Shown: positions 10,902 to 23,845, numbered from the stretch's first letter. The stretch: 64,000 nt of DNA from Impatiens glandulifera (GCF_907164915.1 NC_061866.1:39434320-39498319); one strand, 5' to 3'. The notes: generated by a model from the letters alone, not told the origin. A program made the numbers and translations.

Positions 10902-13900
10902 TTAGGCATCCTTTAATGCAGCTTCACTCGAAACCCAGACAATATCCTGCACAATGAATCACCATTAACCAATAAGACAAATAAATATCAGGCACAAAGA
11001 AGAAATTTTGAAACAGGAAAAAAAAGTATTAACTTTTTTTCATTTTCAATAGTTCAACTGATAGTTTTGTTGCAGTATTAATTGACAACAGATATACATT
11101 CAATATGATGCAAACCATATTTAAAGAATCACGCCTACAAAAAAAACACGTAACAGATGAGAAAACCAAGTGGAGAAAGGCCTTCAGCAAAGAAAACCAT
11201 TGTCAACAATGAAGTAGTAGAACTTCATAACAATAAATAGAATGATTCTGGTCGTGGGTTTGAGTCTTCATGACCATTTTCAAACAAAAATTAAATGCAG
11301 TGATCCTACTCGCCTAAAGTATCCAAAGTAGCTTTAAGATTCCTCCAACAACCAGACAAGATTCTCTTCCAACCTTCCAATGATGCTCATTTTATACAAT
11401 AGCGTGGTTGGAAAGAAATCATAGTTTTAATAGTAATTTTCTATCATATTTTTTTGTTTAAAGGCATATTAACAATGCATATTGTAATTCATGACCTAGT
11501 TTTTTTATGTTCCTATACGCTATTAAGCAAGGTATTTAAATCAGATGACTAACCACCAACAATTTACACTATTAGAGCTAAAGCCTTGTGTGTTTGTCTC
11601 CCTCCTTCACCACTCTATTACTGCCACATAGTAAGAACATAGGATATGTTCCTTAGAACTTATGTAAAGTTTCAAGGACAAACCATCTAAATCACATATA
11701 AACTCATAGGGCCTCTAAGTAATATGGTCAAATTGTGTACCTATAAAATTATTTCTACGTAAAATGGTCCAAATTGTATACCTCTAAAACTCATAAGATT
11801 CGTCTTGATGTGTTCTCTCTCCATCTTTACTATTACAGCATGTAAAGGTTTCAGAACATCAGTGTAAAGCTTCTAGGAAACACGGAATAAAGAAAAGAAG
11901 AAAAAAAATAAGAGACAAAGGTCATTTTCTGCCCGAAGAATGAACTTTAAGACAGACTCAAAGGTCATTATCCCTTTTTTCTCAAGCTAGTATCCTACAT
12001 AACCCTTAAACTCAGAGTAATTAGAAGGAAATAAAGTTCAGATATGATTTGAGATTTCATAACTAATGATAGTGTTATTTGAATTTAATTATTCAAGTGG
12101 TCTTACTTTAAATTGCTATAATCTGTTCCAATGAATGAGTGGATTGTGACAGTTCAAGGAAACAATCTATATTTCCTAGTTTTTTCCATTACCTCTATGT
12201 TGGCTTTGTTTTTTCTCCCTAACCAAATCCACAAATCATAACATGGTTTTCGCCAAATTTCCAGGACAAAAGGACATAAAAACAGAACAAAATAATCCAC
12301 TTAAATGTATCAATCAACCGAATTTAGAATCAGAATCCTAGTGAGAAATGCACACATTGTCTATTAAAATATAAGCAAATAAGAATAATGAAGAAAAGTT
12401 AATCATTTAAAATAAATGATTAATAAAAGTAATGTTAGTGCAGAGTTCAGATGTATGCAGTTATTACGCAACAAACCCGTCAAGGGATATTTCATCATTG
12501 AGTGAATGCAAAAAGGAATCAAGTATGTATGGATGAGTCCATCTTATTTAAACTTATTGCAATAAGCTTGAATCATAAGAACATTATTGCCCTCAATTGT
12601 TCATTGACATTTTTACATACTTGATGAGATTGAAGTTACATACCATATGGCAAAGGCTATCTGAAAGCTGCAGTGCTTCCTCCCACATATTTGCATTAGC
12701 AAGTCCTTTAATCAGGTGGAAAAAGATACTCAAATCTGGTATACCACCCTTCCTTATCATATCGCTGTACAACTCGAACGCCCTATCAATCTTGCATGAG
12801 AGTGAGAGGCTCTCAATTAAAGATGAATACAGTTTCCTCTCAGCAGATGAGCAAACTTGAGAATTTGAAATTTCTCTATACAGCTCTAGAGCAACTTCCA
12901 GTCTTCCAGCTTTGCAAAAGCTGTCTATCAGTATACTATAAACCGAACTAAAAGCAAGAGAATAGGTCTTACCTATCTCATCTAAAAGCCCAAGATTAGC
13001 AATGAAATCTTGACTAAAACCTTCTATGACCTTACAATAGTTTGTCACATTTATAGGCCAGTAAGTTTGTTTCATCTCCTTTAGTAGTTGGTAAGCCTCA
13101 TCAAGAAGGCCATTGGCACAACAATGTTTTATGAGGACATGATAAGTCACATGATTAGGAGCACAACCTTTATCGCTCATCTGTCTCAAGATTTCAATGC
13201 ATTTATCCACTTCACCGATTTTTCCATAGCCATCGATCATGGCAGTGTAAGTCACGACATTCGGATTGCACCCTTTTTCTTCCATCATATTCATAAGTTT
13301 AAAAGCTTCGTTAGTTTTTCCAGATTTACATAAGCCATCTATCATTTCTGTATAAACAATAACATTGGGAGGACATGAATTATCCAGCATGTTAGATATA
13401 ACATCCAAAGCCATTTCTATCTTCTTGTCCTTAAACAATTTATCAAGTATAGAGCTGTATGTATATATATTCGGACTATAACCATATTCCGACATTTTAT
13501 AAAAGAATTCTCGGGCTTCATCTAGCTTCCCAGCCTTACAAAATCCATCAATTAGAGCATCAAATACAATATGGTTCGGTTCACACCCAGCAGCAGACAT
13601 CGCATCTAACAAATTCCTTGCCTCTTCAACCTTATGAGCTTTGCACAAACCATCCACCAATGCTCCGTAAGTGATAACATTAGGTTCCCCACCGCTTTCA
13701 TCACCAACAAAGTATAAATTTACATCCGAAATTCCCTTATTTCCCCTCATTCTTTCATAAATCTGGCAAGCTCTTTCAAGATGGCCAGCTTTGCAAAGAC
13801 CATCAATTAACGCGGAATATGTAACAACATTTGGCATGCAACCTTCTGATAACATGCTTAAGAAAAGCTCGTTGGCATCCATAATCTTCATTGCTTTCAA

Positions 13901-15625
13901 GTAACCATGAATAAGAGCAGTATACGTAACCACATTAGGTATAGAACCAGCCTTTCTCATTTCATCTAGCAAGTTGCGAGCTTGTTGGATTAGACCTGCT
14001 TTGCAGAAACTATCGATTAAGATGGTATATGTATAGATGTCTGGAGTAACACCATTCCTTTTCATTTCTTCAAATAATAAGAAGGCCTTCTCTATTTTTG
14101 ACGCGTGGCATAGAAAACCAATAACTTTGGAGTATGTACTACTGTCCGGTACAAAACCCTTCTTCATCATTTCATGAATAATCTTGTAAGATTTCTCAAA
14201 TTTTCCAGCACTACACAGGCATCTTGCAAAACTGACAACATTTACTTTATTTAACGTTAAACCAGAAGCAAACATTTCACTATAAGCAATTTCAGCTAAT
14301 TCTAATGCATCCGAGCTTGGTAACTCCTCATTGCCGCATATGCCACCAACAAAGATGTTGTAAACAACATAACCCGGCTTGCAATCACATGCTAACATTT
14401 TTTTAATCAACTTATAGGCATATGAATAGTCCCTGGATTGACAGTAAGCATGAACAAGAGAATTAAATAGTTTAGGACTTGGGTAACATCCTTCTGTAAT
14501 CATCATCTTCACAATTCTCTTACATCTACTTAGCTGTTTTTTATTCAAACAACCACAAAGTAAAGTCCTATATGTTATAACATTGGGAACACAAGAATTT
14601 ACCCGCATTATGTTCATAATTTCCATTGCCTCTTTAAAAAGAGAAGCTTCGCATAATCCAGATATCATGGTTGTGTAAATGACAGTATTTGGACCAATCT
14701 TTTCCTTCTCAATTAAATCAAGTGCTTCTCTCCACTTACCTGCTCTGCATTGAGTGTGTACATAGCAACCCATTGTTTGATCATCCATCCTAAAACCCTT
14801 CTCCGACATCTCTCTGTAGACTAAATATGCTGTGTCCAACCTCTCTGCCTTCAGGAAAACCTGAATTAAACAATTATAGGTCCCTCGTGAAGGTGTATAA
14901 CCAAGGTCCTTAAGCCTTCCCAGCTCTTCCAAAGCGATATTCCACATCCCATTTTTGCAGAAGTTCCGAATCATCAAATTTAGTAACTTCACAAGTAACA
15001 CTTCATCATCGTCCTTAATTTCCCTGACCAAATGGTCAGGCATCTTGTTGTTCCTTTCACACCCTATCAGTTCTATCAATGCGTTATACACAGGCAATGT
15101 ATGTTGATAACCAATCTGCCGACCAACCCACAGGAAGAACTTCACACCCAAGTCAGCATTTTTAATAAGCTTCAACACATCTACAGCCAATGCCTCATTT
15201 AACTTCCCTCTGAATTGCCTAAGAAAATTCTGGGTTCCGATTCCAAAACCATCGGTACTGTTCTTAATCGCATTAGACATCAGGACAGCATCAGTTGAGG
15301 ACTTACAAGACTCTAACTTTTCTTCCGAATGACTGCATTCAGCAACTGAACCCATCAAAGAGTCACGAAGAAAGGCATAACCGTCAGACCTGAATCTTCC
15401 ATCTGACCCAGATTGTTCTTCTCCGGGAAGATGGAGGTCTGGATGGATTAAACCTTCGAGGTTGTCGGGCGAGGAATCGCTAATGAATCTTGGAAAGCAT
15501 AGGAAAAGTTGGCGAGCAAAAGTGGAAGAGTGAGAAGAGAAAGGCGTTGGGCGACTGTGGGAGTGAAGGTAATCCGATCGAGAAGAGCCTACGGAGAGAG
15601 CGAGTCTCAGTCCTCGCCTGCTCAT
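10902..15625 (-). CDS. P-class pentatricopeptide repeat protein, organelle-targeted (At1g06710-like)
   Basis: Exon 1 (15625-12644, 994 codons) begins with a Ser/Arg-rich stretch typical of a mitochondrial or plastid transit peptide. After a non-repeat N-terminal part it carries about 20 tandem 35-residue PPR motifs from residue ~215 to the end, of the form VVTYTALIHGYLKA and NVVTYSALIDGLCKAGHLE. Such proteins bind organellar RNA, one repeat per base, and act in its processing, stability or translation. Reading on past 12644 adds only LVCNF-type intron sequence; instead the codon ATG is followed by a perfect donor GTATGT. A matching acceptor (cattgtgcag) at about 10947 opens a phase-0 exon, 10946-10902, encoding DIVWVSSEAALKDA and a stop. 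The spliced product is 1008 aa. There are no frame breaks. Assignment to the At1g06710-like group rests on architecture and remembered C-terminal similarity. Confidence 0.85.
10947..12643 (-). other. Single intron of the PPR gene
   Basis: Donor GTATGT at 12643 and acceptor ...tgtgcag at 10947, 1697 bp, phase 0. The body is unremarkable AT-rich sequence without a recognised element. Confidence 0.7.
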
Positions 15626-15676
15626 TTGAAACTCTACTAGTTGAGAGGAAGAATCATTTCAGGGTTTTAACCGGCG

Positions 15677-15697
15677 GCAGATATATAGCCTATATAA
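15677..15697 (-). promoter_or_regulatory. TATA-like core promoter of the PPR gene
   Basis: The minus strand has tandem TATA-like stretches (attatatagg and ctatatatct) 50-70 bases upstream of the start codon at 15625, implying a short leader. No other regulatory motif was recognised. Confidence 0.4.
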
Positions 15698-16091
15698 TCT
15701 AAGACTTATACGATTTTTAAATTTAATGCCTCACTTTTTCTTTCTTAATTTGATAGGATTCAATAACAATTTCATTCGATAATAAATAATAAGTTTGCAA
15801 CAAATTTTGTGAATCAAATATTTTATTTACATGTTAATGTTCAAAATTGAATTTCTCTATCTAGAAAAATAAAATTGAAATTATTATTTATTTTCCATTA
15901 AATGAATTTTTTAAATTAGAAGATGTCTTGTTTTTCTCTTCATCACTCAAATTTAAGTTGATATTGCGTTTTTTTGTTCAGCATCCTCATTTGGAAGATT
16001 GGATTTTTTGTCTCGGATTTTTATAATCCGAATAATACTATCAATCATTATTGGGTCGTTTGTAACTCGTACCTTTTAATTGTGTTGATAA

Positions 16092-17340
16092 TCATTTCTC
16101 GAATTCGTGTTTTTCCACTTTATTAGCAGGTGGATTCAACAATGTTGTCCAAGGAAGAGGAGGAACAAGAGAAAAACAAGTAGTTAGATTCGATGGGACT
16201 GCCCGAGGAGGAGGAGAAACACAGTGAGCGAGAATCGACTGTACTGTCCGAGAAGGAACACGAGCAATTGAATTCGATAAGGTTGTCCGAGAAGGATGAT
16301 GAGGAACACAAGGAGAAAATTTTGATAGTATTGTCTGAGATTTAACATGAGCAATTAGATTCAATGGGGTTGCCCGAAGAGGAGGAACACGAGTAGACAT
16401 TTGTTGTGCACTCATACTTGTGGCAGTCGTTAACCTTCTCTTTTTAGATGAAATTCTTAAATTTACAATGATATTTGAACCACTGGACCTCTTTATTAGC
16501 AATCAATAAATTAAACGATATATAATCAACAAGCTATATCTTTATAATCATCAAAAATTCATCTTATATAATCAAAAAGTTACACCCTTATAATCATCAT
16601 ATATCAGAATATCAAATTATCTAACTATACTATTATAAAATTATCATCCATATGTAACTACCAGGATCACTCTCATTAATATATTTTCAACTAATCTTCA
16701 CTCACTTCACTATCATTTCCATTCTCATGAAAGAGGTTTTCACAATTTTTCTCATATGGAATTATTCTTAAACCTTGAACTTTATCGAAGAGATTTTTCT
16801 CTTCCACCTTCATCTTCCTCTTCACGAATCTATTCTTCTACAATTTTAACATCTTCATCAATATTATGTTGATTTTTTTTATTATATTTTCTTAAAACGC
16901 TGGGTTCCGATTCTCTTTTGGAGTGAGACTAATTCTCACGGGTTAAACATAACTCACAAACATACTTAACTGATTAATCAAACGAGTGAAACTTATCGCT
17001 TGACGGACTCGAACTCAGGACCTCAAAGAGGCTGTAGATATCCACATCTTGTTATCGCTATGCTAAAAGAGGGGATGACGTTTGTTTTATCAACACCTTC
17101 TATTTGAATAACATAATATTCCTCTTCACTAATCTCTTCTTCTCTATGTTCAACATCTTCATCAATATTATGTTGATTCTCATCAACACCCTATTTTTCA
17201 GCAACGAAATTTTGCTCTTTATTTCCAACTTCAACCATTTCTTCAATATTAAGTTCAAATTCTCATATATATTCTCTTTAAAATCTTTAAACATTTATCT
17301 TGTAAATTTTCTTCTACCTTTAACATTTTAAGTTCAGATT
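16092..17340. pseudogene. Decayed low-complexity acidic repeat ORF(s), interrupted by a SINE
   Basis: On the plus strand at about 16185-16400, a repeated unit reads LDSMGLPEEEE with variants (LNSIRLSEKDDEEH), broken by stops; the minus frame across it is Pro/Ser/Thr-rich. At 16810-17340 the minus strand has tandem ~93-bp units encoding acidic peptides (NQHNIDEDVEHREEEISEEE). I do not recognise a family. Both zones look like eroded coding repeats, but the strand of any original gene is uncertain. Confidence 0.35.
16873..17085 (-). mobile_element. tRNA-derived SINE
   Basis: Reading the minus strand: a head with a box-A-like tagcatagcg (about 17055-17070), a box-B match gagttcgagtcc (about 16985-17000), a unique body, and an A-rich tail at 16892-16873. 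The tandem acidic-repeat unit next door lets the insertion site be placed by comparison. A clear target duplication was not resolved. Confidence 0.65.
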
Positions 17341-17362
17341 CTCATATAGCCCTTTAAAATCT

Positions 17363-17407
<45 letters not shown>

Positions 17408-17999
17408 CTTTTATGAAATTTTTTTAATTTTCATTATTTTAAATAAGGAGTTACATATCTAAAATTAAATTGCAAAATAATATCAACATAATCAAAACAA
17501 CTACATAAAAATTTATGTGTTAAATAATATGACATATTTACAATAATTAAAATTTTAATGACGAAGATCGACCAATTTTATAATTTCTTGAGGGTGACTC
17601 TAAATATCCGTAACGACAAGTGATGAAGTACAACAAATCAAACAAGGAAATTAAATAGTGTAGGAAGAATTTCTACCAAAAATTTTGAGCGATAGTAAAT
17701 TTTGTCCTTGACCAATTTTTGATAAGTAATGTCGGAAAAGGTTCTGCCAAGTGACAATTAATCATCTACATATATGGTAAAAAAAAGTGAGAAATCCATA
17801 GAAATAATGAGAGGAAACCTGTAGGAGGGCCTTCGACTGAAAAAAATATATATTTTAGTGACTCTTAATTAGAGAATTAGAAAACTACTACAAATCCGAT
17901 AATTTTATCTCCTTTGTTGCTAAGAATGTGACGATACGGACTCCAGAAATGATCACTAAGACATTGGAGGGTATGAGTAATAAAAATTCTAATTTGATA

Positions 18000-18040
<41 letters not shown>

Positions 18041-18292
18041 TACGCTTTAACGTTCTTCCCCCCAAATATGTTTTGTTATCATTTAATTGCATAAGTTTTG
18101 GGGCTCCGATATGAAGATAGTATAAGAGATACGCCATTGGACGAAGTCTAGACATCTATTGATTACGTGCTAGGATTCTCAATGAGAAATGAAAGTAACA
18201 ACTCGTCTTTGAGGCTTTTGTGTGATTTTGTTCGATGAGTATAAACGTAGGAAAAAAACTCGGATTAATCATTTCTTCCCTTCGTGGATCCC
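17341..18292. other. AT-rich spacer with two (TA)n microsatellites
   Basis: TA-dinucleotide tracts occupy about 17367-17405 and 18004-18038. Between them I see no gene or element. Confidence 0.6.
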
Positions 18293-19585
18293 TGTTAGAT
18301 AAATTAAACCGGTTAAATAAGAACTTAACAAAACAAACTTCCTGTGCAAGAACGATTAAAGAACCAAGATCGGTCAAGTAATCCAACCGGTCAAGTAATC
18401 CAACCGGTCAAGTAATCCAACCGATCAAGAAGACAAGACCGGTTAGAAGACAAGGCAAAAGATGTAACCAAAAACCGGAAGTCATCTAGTTAACCTGAAG
18501 CTATGAAAAACCTGAAGTCATCTGGTTAACCTAAACAACCGGTAGACATCCTAAACCGAAATGCATCCAACCGGAAAACCGATGAAGAAGCTACTTAGAG
18601 AAAGAAGCCAAGAACATCAAACTAAGTACAATCTACAAATCGGTGCAAACAAATATTTTGAGTATCTGCGGAAGACGATACTAAAGGAACAGACTGTAAC
18701 ATTGCCACATCCATACAAGTCTGAGGATACTCTGCAGGTTGTAGAAGACTGCCTGAAGAGATCTTTCCATTCCGGGATAAGTCATAGGCGCAACCTTCCA
18801 GGTGCAGGTAACTGCCAAGCCGACGGTTGCTACATTAAGTAAAAGACAAACCTAGCCGGTTTGACCTACGCACTGGAAACCTAAACCGCCAGGTCTGAAT
18901 CACTGAACCTCTACTCAACCAATTAGATTCAAGGAGATGAAATGTGACCGTTGACATATTTCACCTATAAAAGAAGGAGCTGAAGAGGAGTAAATGCAGT
19001 TACAAGTTACAAGAGACAACAATTAAGAGTTACAACAACCCAAGTTATAAGATGCGTTTATCTCTCTAAGATTAAAGAGCTTAAGTGTGCATTTGAAGTG
19101 AGATTACAATTTCGGTGAAAATTGTACGAGTGTTTATCGAGCAACAAATAAGTCTCGATCGGATATTGTGTTTGTGTATTCCTTAGTGAATATCCTTCTC
19201 GCGGTTTCGAGAGGAAGGGGTGACGTAGGAGTTTTATCTCCGAACATCCATAAAAACCTGTCTTGTTCTTTACTTTCTGTCGGCTCTACATTCTAACCGA
19301 TTTATACTAACTGACTCATCGCCCTAACCGATTAAACTTTACTTAAACCGATTTACTGAATCTCAAACCGACTCCACCCAAATCCGGCCTTATTCATCCT
19401 GTGTGCGTGTTGCTTCAACCTGAAACAAACCACTTCTGCACTTGAACTCGGTTCAAGGGTTTGTGACAGTTTGTGTAGTATTGAAACCCCGGTGTTAATC
19501 TCTAACCGGATTAAACACCAACCGTTAAGTGAAAGGTGCTAACCGGCCAGACCCCGGTCCACTATCAACGACCTAGATCCTAACA
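18293..19585 (+). mobile_element. Solo LTR with 5-bp target duplication
   Basis: Starts TGTTAGATAAA and ends CCTAACA, a short inverted-repeat LTR terminus, and is flanked on both sides by ATCCC (18288-18292 and 19586-19590). No internal domain adjoins, so it is a recombination-derived solo LTR of 1293 bp. The 3' part contains the sequence around ctcctacgtcacc-like 'gacgtaggagttttatctcc', found in the opposite orientation at 63.2 kb. It is an inverted relative of the LTR starting at 62795. Confidence 0.85.
18561..18842 (+). other. ORF within the solo LTR, shared with the second LTR copy
   Basis: A 93-codon frame (with KLLRERSQEHQTKYNLQIGA and RRNLPGAGNCQADGCYIK) that aligns without gaps to the frame at 63876-63517 on the minus strand over about 85 residues. 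No known domain. It may be open by chance in a conserved LTR. Confidence 0.3.
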
Positions 19586-19869
19586 ATCCCCCTACTTTGA
19601 AAATGAGGGATTTATGATTGACGGTGAGGGGTACACAATAGCACCCCTCTCTATTAATTCTTGTCAAACTATATAACAAAAATCCCTAATTCATTTCTAC
19701 CAAGTCGTTGACTTGTCATGCCCGAGCAACAAAGTCACGTCCGTAAGCCTTTTGGTTTGTTATGTGACTATTATATATATGAATACGTGTAAACATATAG
19801 TCTTATATAGAGGCAATAAAGTACATTCTACCTATTTAATAAAAGATAATATGCAAAGAAATGAGAGAT

Positions 19870-21490
19870 TGTGCTCAATAAAGATAAAATCCAGCAAACC
19901 AATACCCAATTGAATGTACACTACCTTAAGGATTGGAATTTACTGAAGAAGGAAGAGTATGAAAAGATAGTTAACTGGTCTTTGGAAATAATGAGAGAAC
20001 CGATAAAGTTCCCAAAATCAAAGACATATACTATTAGGAGAATTTCTAGTTGGAAGGTAAATTAAGTCTGGAAAAAATGCAGAAAAAAGTAGAGGAACAT
20101 GCATACAAATGTCAAATCTACTTGGGTGAGTTTAAAACAAAAGTCGAGATTCTCAACTCTCCTTTTGAATTTAAATTTCCCACTGAAGTGGAGGAGAAAT
20201 GCGTCAAAGAATGAAAAAATGTAATTGCTGGGAACTACATAGGAAAGAACCATGTATCTTTCCCAGTCACCAAGGAAGCACTAATGAAACATTGGGAGTA
20301 GAATGGACTGAAGAAGGTTTCTCCAAATATCTATGATCTCTATTTTCTACAATTCAAAAAGGGAACAAACTTGAATGATGTTCTAAAAATTGGGCATACT
20401 TATATTAAATCCAACTGTATGAAATTGCATATATGGTCTGAAGAATTGAGTCTTCTAAGCAAGTCAAAGGAAACAACCCAAACATGGTTCAAGCTTAGGA
20501 ACATCCCAGCACACATGTAATACAGAAACTCTAAGTCACTTTGCTAGTCTATTGGGAAAATCATTATATATAGACCCAATTATAAAGGGAGGAGAGAACC
20601 TTACTTTTGCTAGAATAAGCATTGAAGTGCATCCTCAAAGTACACTTCCAAAGAATATGATAGTTGTTGATAGGAAGGGAAAACCCACAATCATGGAAAT
20701 GTCATATGAATGGAGGCCAAACATGTGTGTTTTCTGCAATACTTTACAACATGTTAGTATTAAATGTGCAAAAACAATTGAGGAAGAGCATAAAATTCTG
20801 AAAGCCTAAGGAGCGAAAAAGAATAAAAATGAAACAGAAAAATCAAGAATGGAATAGTATATTGTGGAAGTCAATGATAGTGATAAAGAAGACAAAATGA
20901 AGAAAATACATAGGAAGAAAGCAAGGAAGATCAGAGAAAGAAGAAGGCAATAAAATTAAAGAAATAGAGGATGATGAAGAAGTTTAATCTGAAGACAAAG
21001 AAAAGGAACAAACAAAAGAAGAAAGCAAAGAAATAATAGAGGAGAAGAGTGAGGAGGAAACTAGGGTTGTTGATCCTCAAACTCGCAAAACTGAAGTAGA
21101 GAAAAACATTGATAAAAGCTTTGAAATTCTTTAAAAGAATTCAGTTTATCATATCAGTACAGGTTCATATAGAGGTAGGCTAAACAATGAGAGTAGACAA
21201 ACATCATCATCTTCTACAATTCAATCACCTTTCGTGAAGTATGAGCGGGGAAGGGGCATGGAAGAAAACAACATGGCCTACAATGCGAATATGGAAATAA
21301 CAAAAAAGATTGTGAATGTTAATTGTAATCGTTGATTGTACTGTTGTTTGATTTCTACCATTCAGAAACTTCAAGGTCGTTTGTTTGTTATCTTATAATC
21401 AAAGCTAGGTTTGTCTAATTTTTATTCTCGACTCTCCATTTTTTGGGCTTCTTAATGAAATGATTTTAAACCGTTTTTCAAAAAAAAAAT
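19870..21490 (+). pseudogene. LINE remnant: ORF1 (DUF4283 + CCHC knuckle) joined to a 3' tail
   Basis: Broken frames from about 20085 give a DUF4283-like RNA-binding region (NVIAGNYIGKNHVSFPVTKE, WFKLRNIPAHM). The frame 20552-20809 gives the following segment with a CX2CX4HX4C knuckle (CVFCNTLQHVSIKC). Lys/Glu-rich sequence follows, then the 3' end near 21425-21490 with ...accgtttttc and an A-rich tail. ORF2 (endonuclease and reverse transcriptase) is absent. It is related to ORF1 of the minus-strand LINE at 26-32.5 kb. Confidence 0.7.
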
Positions 21491-22149
21491 AATAAAAAAA
21501 TACAAAAGAGAAAAAGTCTAAAAAAATCTAAAAAATAAATAATAAAAAAGTAAAAAATAAAGTTTAGAGAGAAAAAATATAACTTAACTAGTTCGTGTTT
21601 TGTGTTGTTAGTTCATAGATTATTAGCATAATGACTCTAGATACTAAGTTAATAAGTAGATCGAGGAATCCAAAGATAGATGTTTTATCGTAGCATGTGC
21701 GGAATGAGCGACATCCTTTGATTTCGAGACACACGAGTGCACAAAGAAGAGACGTGAAGTCAAGAAAGCTAGGAGGAAGAATAAGACTTAGATTAGATTT
21801 CTTGATCTTTTGTATTTTCTTTCATTTAATTTTTCTTTTGAATTTTTGAGCGACTTTTCATTGTAAACGTGAGGATGAGGGATGTATGTGTTTGTGATTG
21901 GATTTGGTTTTATCCACATCTCTAAATAAAACGTAACTCCTTTTAACACACTTAGTTCTTTTATGAATAGAAAATGAGTGTTTATACTTTGATCCTAGGA
22001 TATACGTGCATTTAAGTAAACAAGTTACTTTTATTTCTAAAGATCTCAAACTCACTTCGTTTTCTTGACATAGAGTCAATGTTCGCCATGAGGACTTTAT
22101 GTGATCTAATATCCGACCGCTTCACTAGGGCAATGTCTGATGACAAAGC
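21491..22149. other. Spacer, possibly 5' leader of a gypsy relic
   Basis: A-rich stretch to about 21560, then mixed sequence resembling an untranslated leader of the gag relic downstream. No LTR boundary or PBS could be fixed. Confidence 0.3.
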
Positions 22150-23530
22150 ATACAATTCTTCTCCAAGATGAAGGCCGACTAGATTCACGACCATCAAAGT
22201 TAAAGCGATGGCTACTAAGGTCGATTTAAAGGCCATCGAGGACAAGATAACTAGCTTCATGGATCAATTCGCATCGATGGTACCCCTTTTGGTTCTCAAC
22301 CACCACTATTTTCATCCTCTCATCTACCACCATTTCCATCCTCTCAACCACTACCATCTTCTCAAACACCAGTTCAGTCACCTACTTATGGTACTTCCTA
22401 CCTCAATCCTCTATTCCCACATAAGAGAACTCTTAGTAATACTAAAAGAGTTGAAGCTAAAAAATTATATGATTTAGATGAAAAAGTCAATACTGAGGGA
22501 GATAGACAGTTAGCATAAATCAATTAGATTAGAGAAGGGGAAAGGGTAGTAGCAGATGCTGAGACTAGAGAGGTAATGAGGAAGCAAATGCGACAAGACA
22601 GTTTAGAAGAAAGAATTTTGGAACTAGAGCCTTTGGGTCTACGGATGGATAGGCTGGTTTAGGAAAGGCTTATGATCCTTTTGAAGAGGTAGCTAGAGGA
22701 ACCATCGATTAGAGGCACCTCTTGGGCCACTAAGACGTGGAGATACCGATTGGAAGTGGCTAGGAGAGCTACTATACCACACAAACTAAAACTGCCCTTA
22801 GTATTCCTATGTACACATGAAAGAATAATCCTTTGGCCTTTATGAACGAATACATCACAAACATCATGCCATATTAGCTTAGGGAGGCCACAATGACTCA
22901 ACATTTCCCTAGATACTTGGCAGATACCACTTTAGAGTGGCATACTCATCAGTACAATGCTCAATATCAGATTGTAGAAGAGCTAACAAAAGTGTTCCAA
23001 AGTCGTTTCTCTATGTTTGTTAAAGTTGATAAGTTAGAGAGAAAACTATGTACGATCCGATAAGGCCCAGTGAATCGTTTGAAAGCTACTCGAGTAGATG
23101 GAAAGATATCACATCGGAAGTGGACGAATTGTCCAACAAATAGGCTCAAGTTGACATGTTGTATATCAACATGAGCGTGCAATATACAAATAAATTATAT
23201 GGAATCAAATATCGGTATTTGGAAGACCTCATCGGTGCTGGAGAATGCTAAATATGATGCCCTCAAAGAAGAGTCAGAAGAAGGAAAGAAACCCTACTAA
23301 GCTGCTTCTAAATATAACTAGAAGAAGAATCCAGAAGTTGGTCACGTTGCTAGTATTTGAGAAGATAAGAATACAATGCCATGATGCCTACCAAGGTAGT
23401 CGATCCCTCCTAAACAAGCTCAGTCTCCTCCAAAACAAAGGATCGTCACTACCTATGGTACTCGTAGAAGGTTTGATGATGTGTGGATGTCACTATCAAA
23501 AGTTCTAGAAGTATTATTACAAAGGAATTT
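22150..23530 (+). pseudogene. Gypsy-type gag relic
   Basis: Across several frames the plus strand reads FPRYLADTTLEWHTHQY, then EELTKVFQSRFSMF, then in another frame SFESYSSRWKDI, the classic retrotransposon gag capsid signature. A Pro-rich N-terminal stretch (22270-22400) precedes it. Many stops and frameshifts; no protease or polymerase follows. Old and inactive. Confidence 0.65.
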
Positions 23531-23699
23531 GGTCCAATTAGTAACGTCAACGCGAGGGAGAGAAGTAATAGACAAGTACATGAATGAGTGGTGCCAATAT
23601 CATTAGGTTAAGGGGCACCTCTACCGATCATTGTTTTTTTATCAAGATTTATGAAAATGATTCAATTTTTTGTTATGTTACATTATTTATAATAATATA

Positions 23700-23845
23700 C
23701 AACATACAAGAATATAGTATCTTTTCAACCCCTAAACCATAAACAAATGAGTATATTTTTAACCCCTAAACAATATATAAATAATTGAGTATCTTTTCAG
23801 CCCCTAAATAATATACAAATCTGGTATCTTATCAACCTAAAACAA
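23700..23845. repeat. Degenerate tandem repeat, ~46-bp unit
   Basis: Three to four copies of a unit containing agtatcttttcaacccctaa with variation. Function unknown. Confidence 0.55.

Noticed and set aside
12593..12643. Read-through C-terminus of the PPR frame
   Set aside because: The residues after the GTATGT donor look like intron; a better terminal exon exists at 10946-10902.
17104..17331. Phe/Asn-rich plus-strand frame
   Set aside because: Complement of the acidic low-complexity repeats; no independent support.
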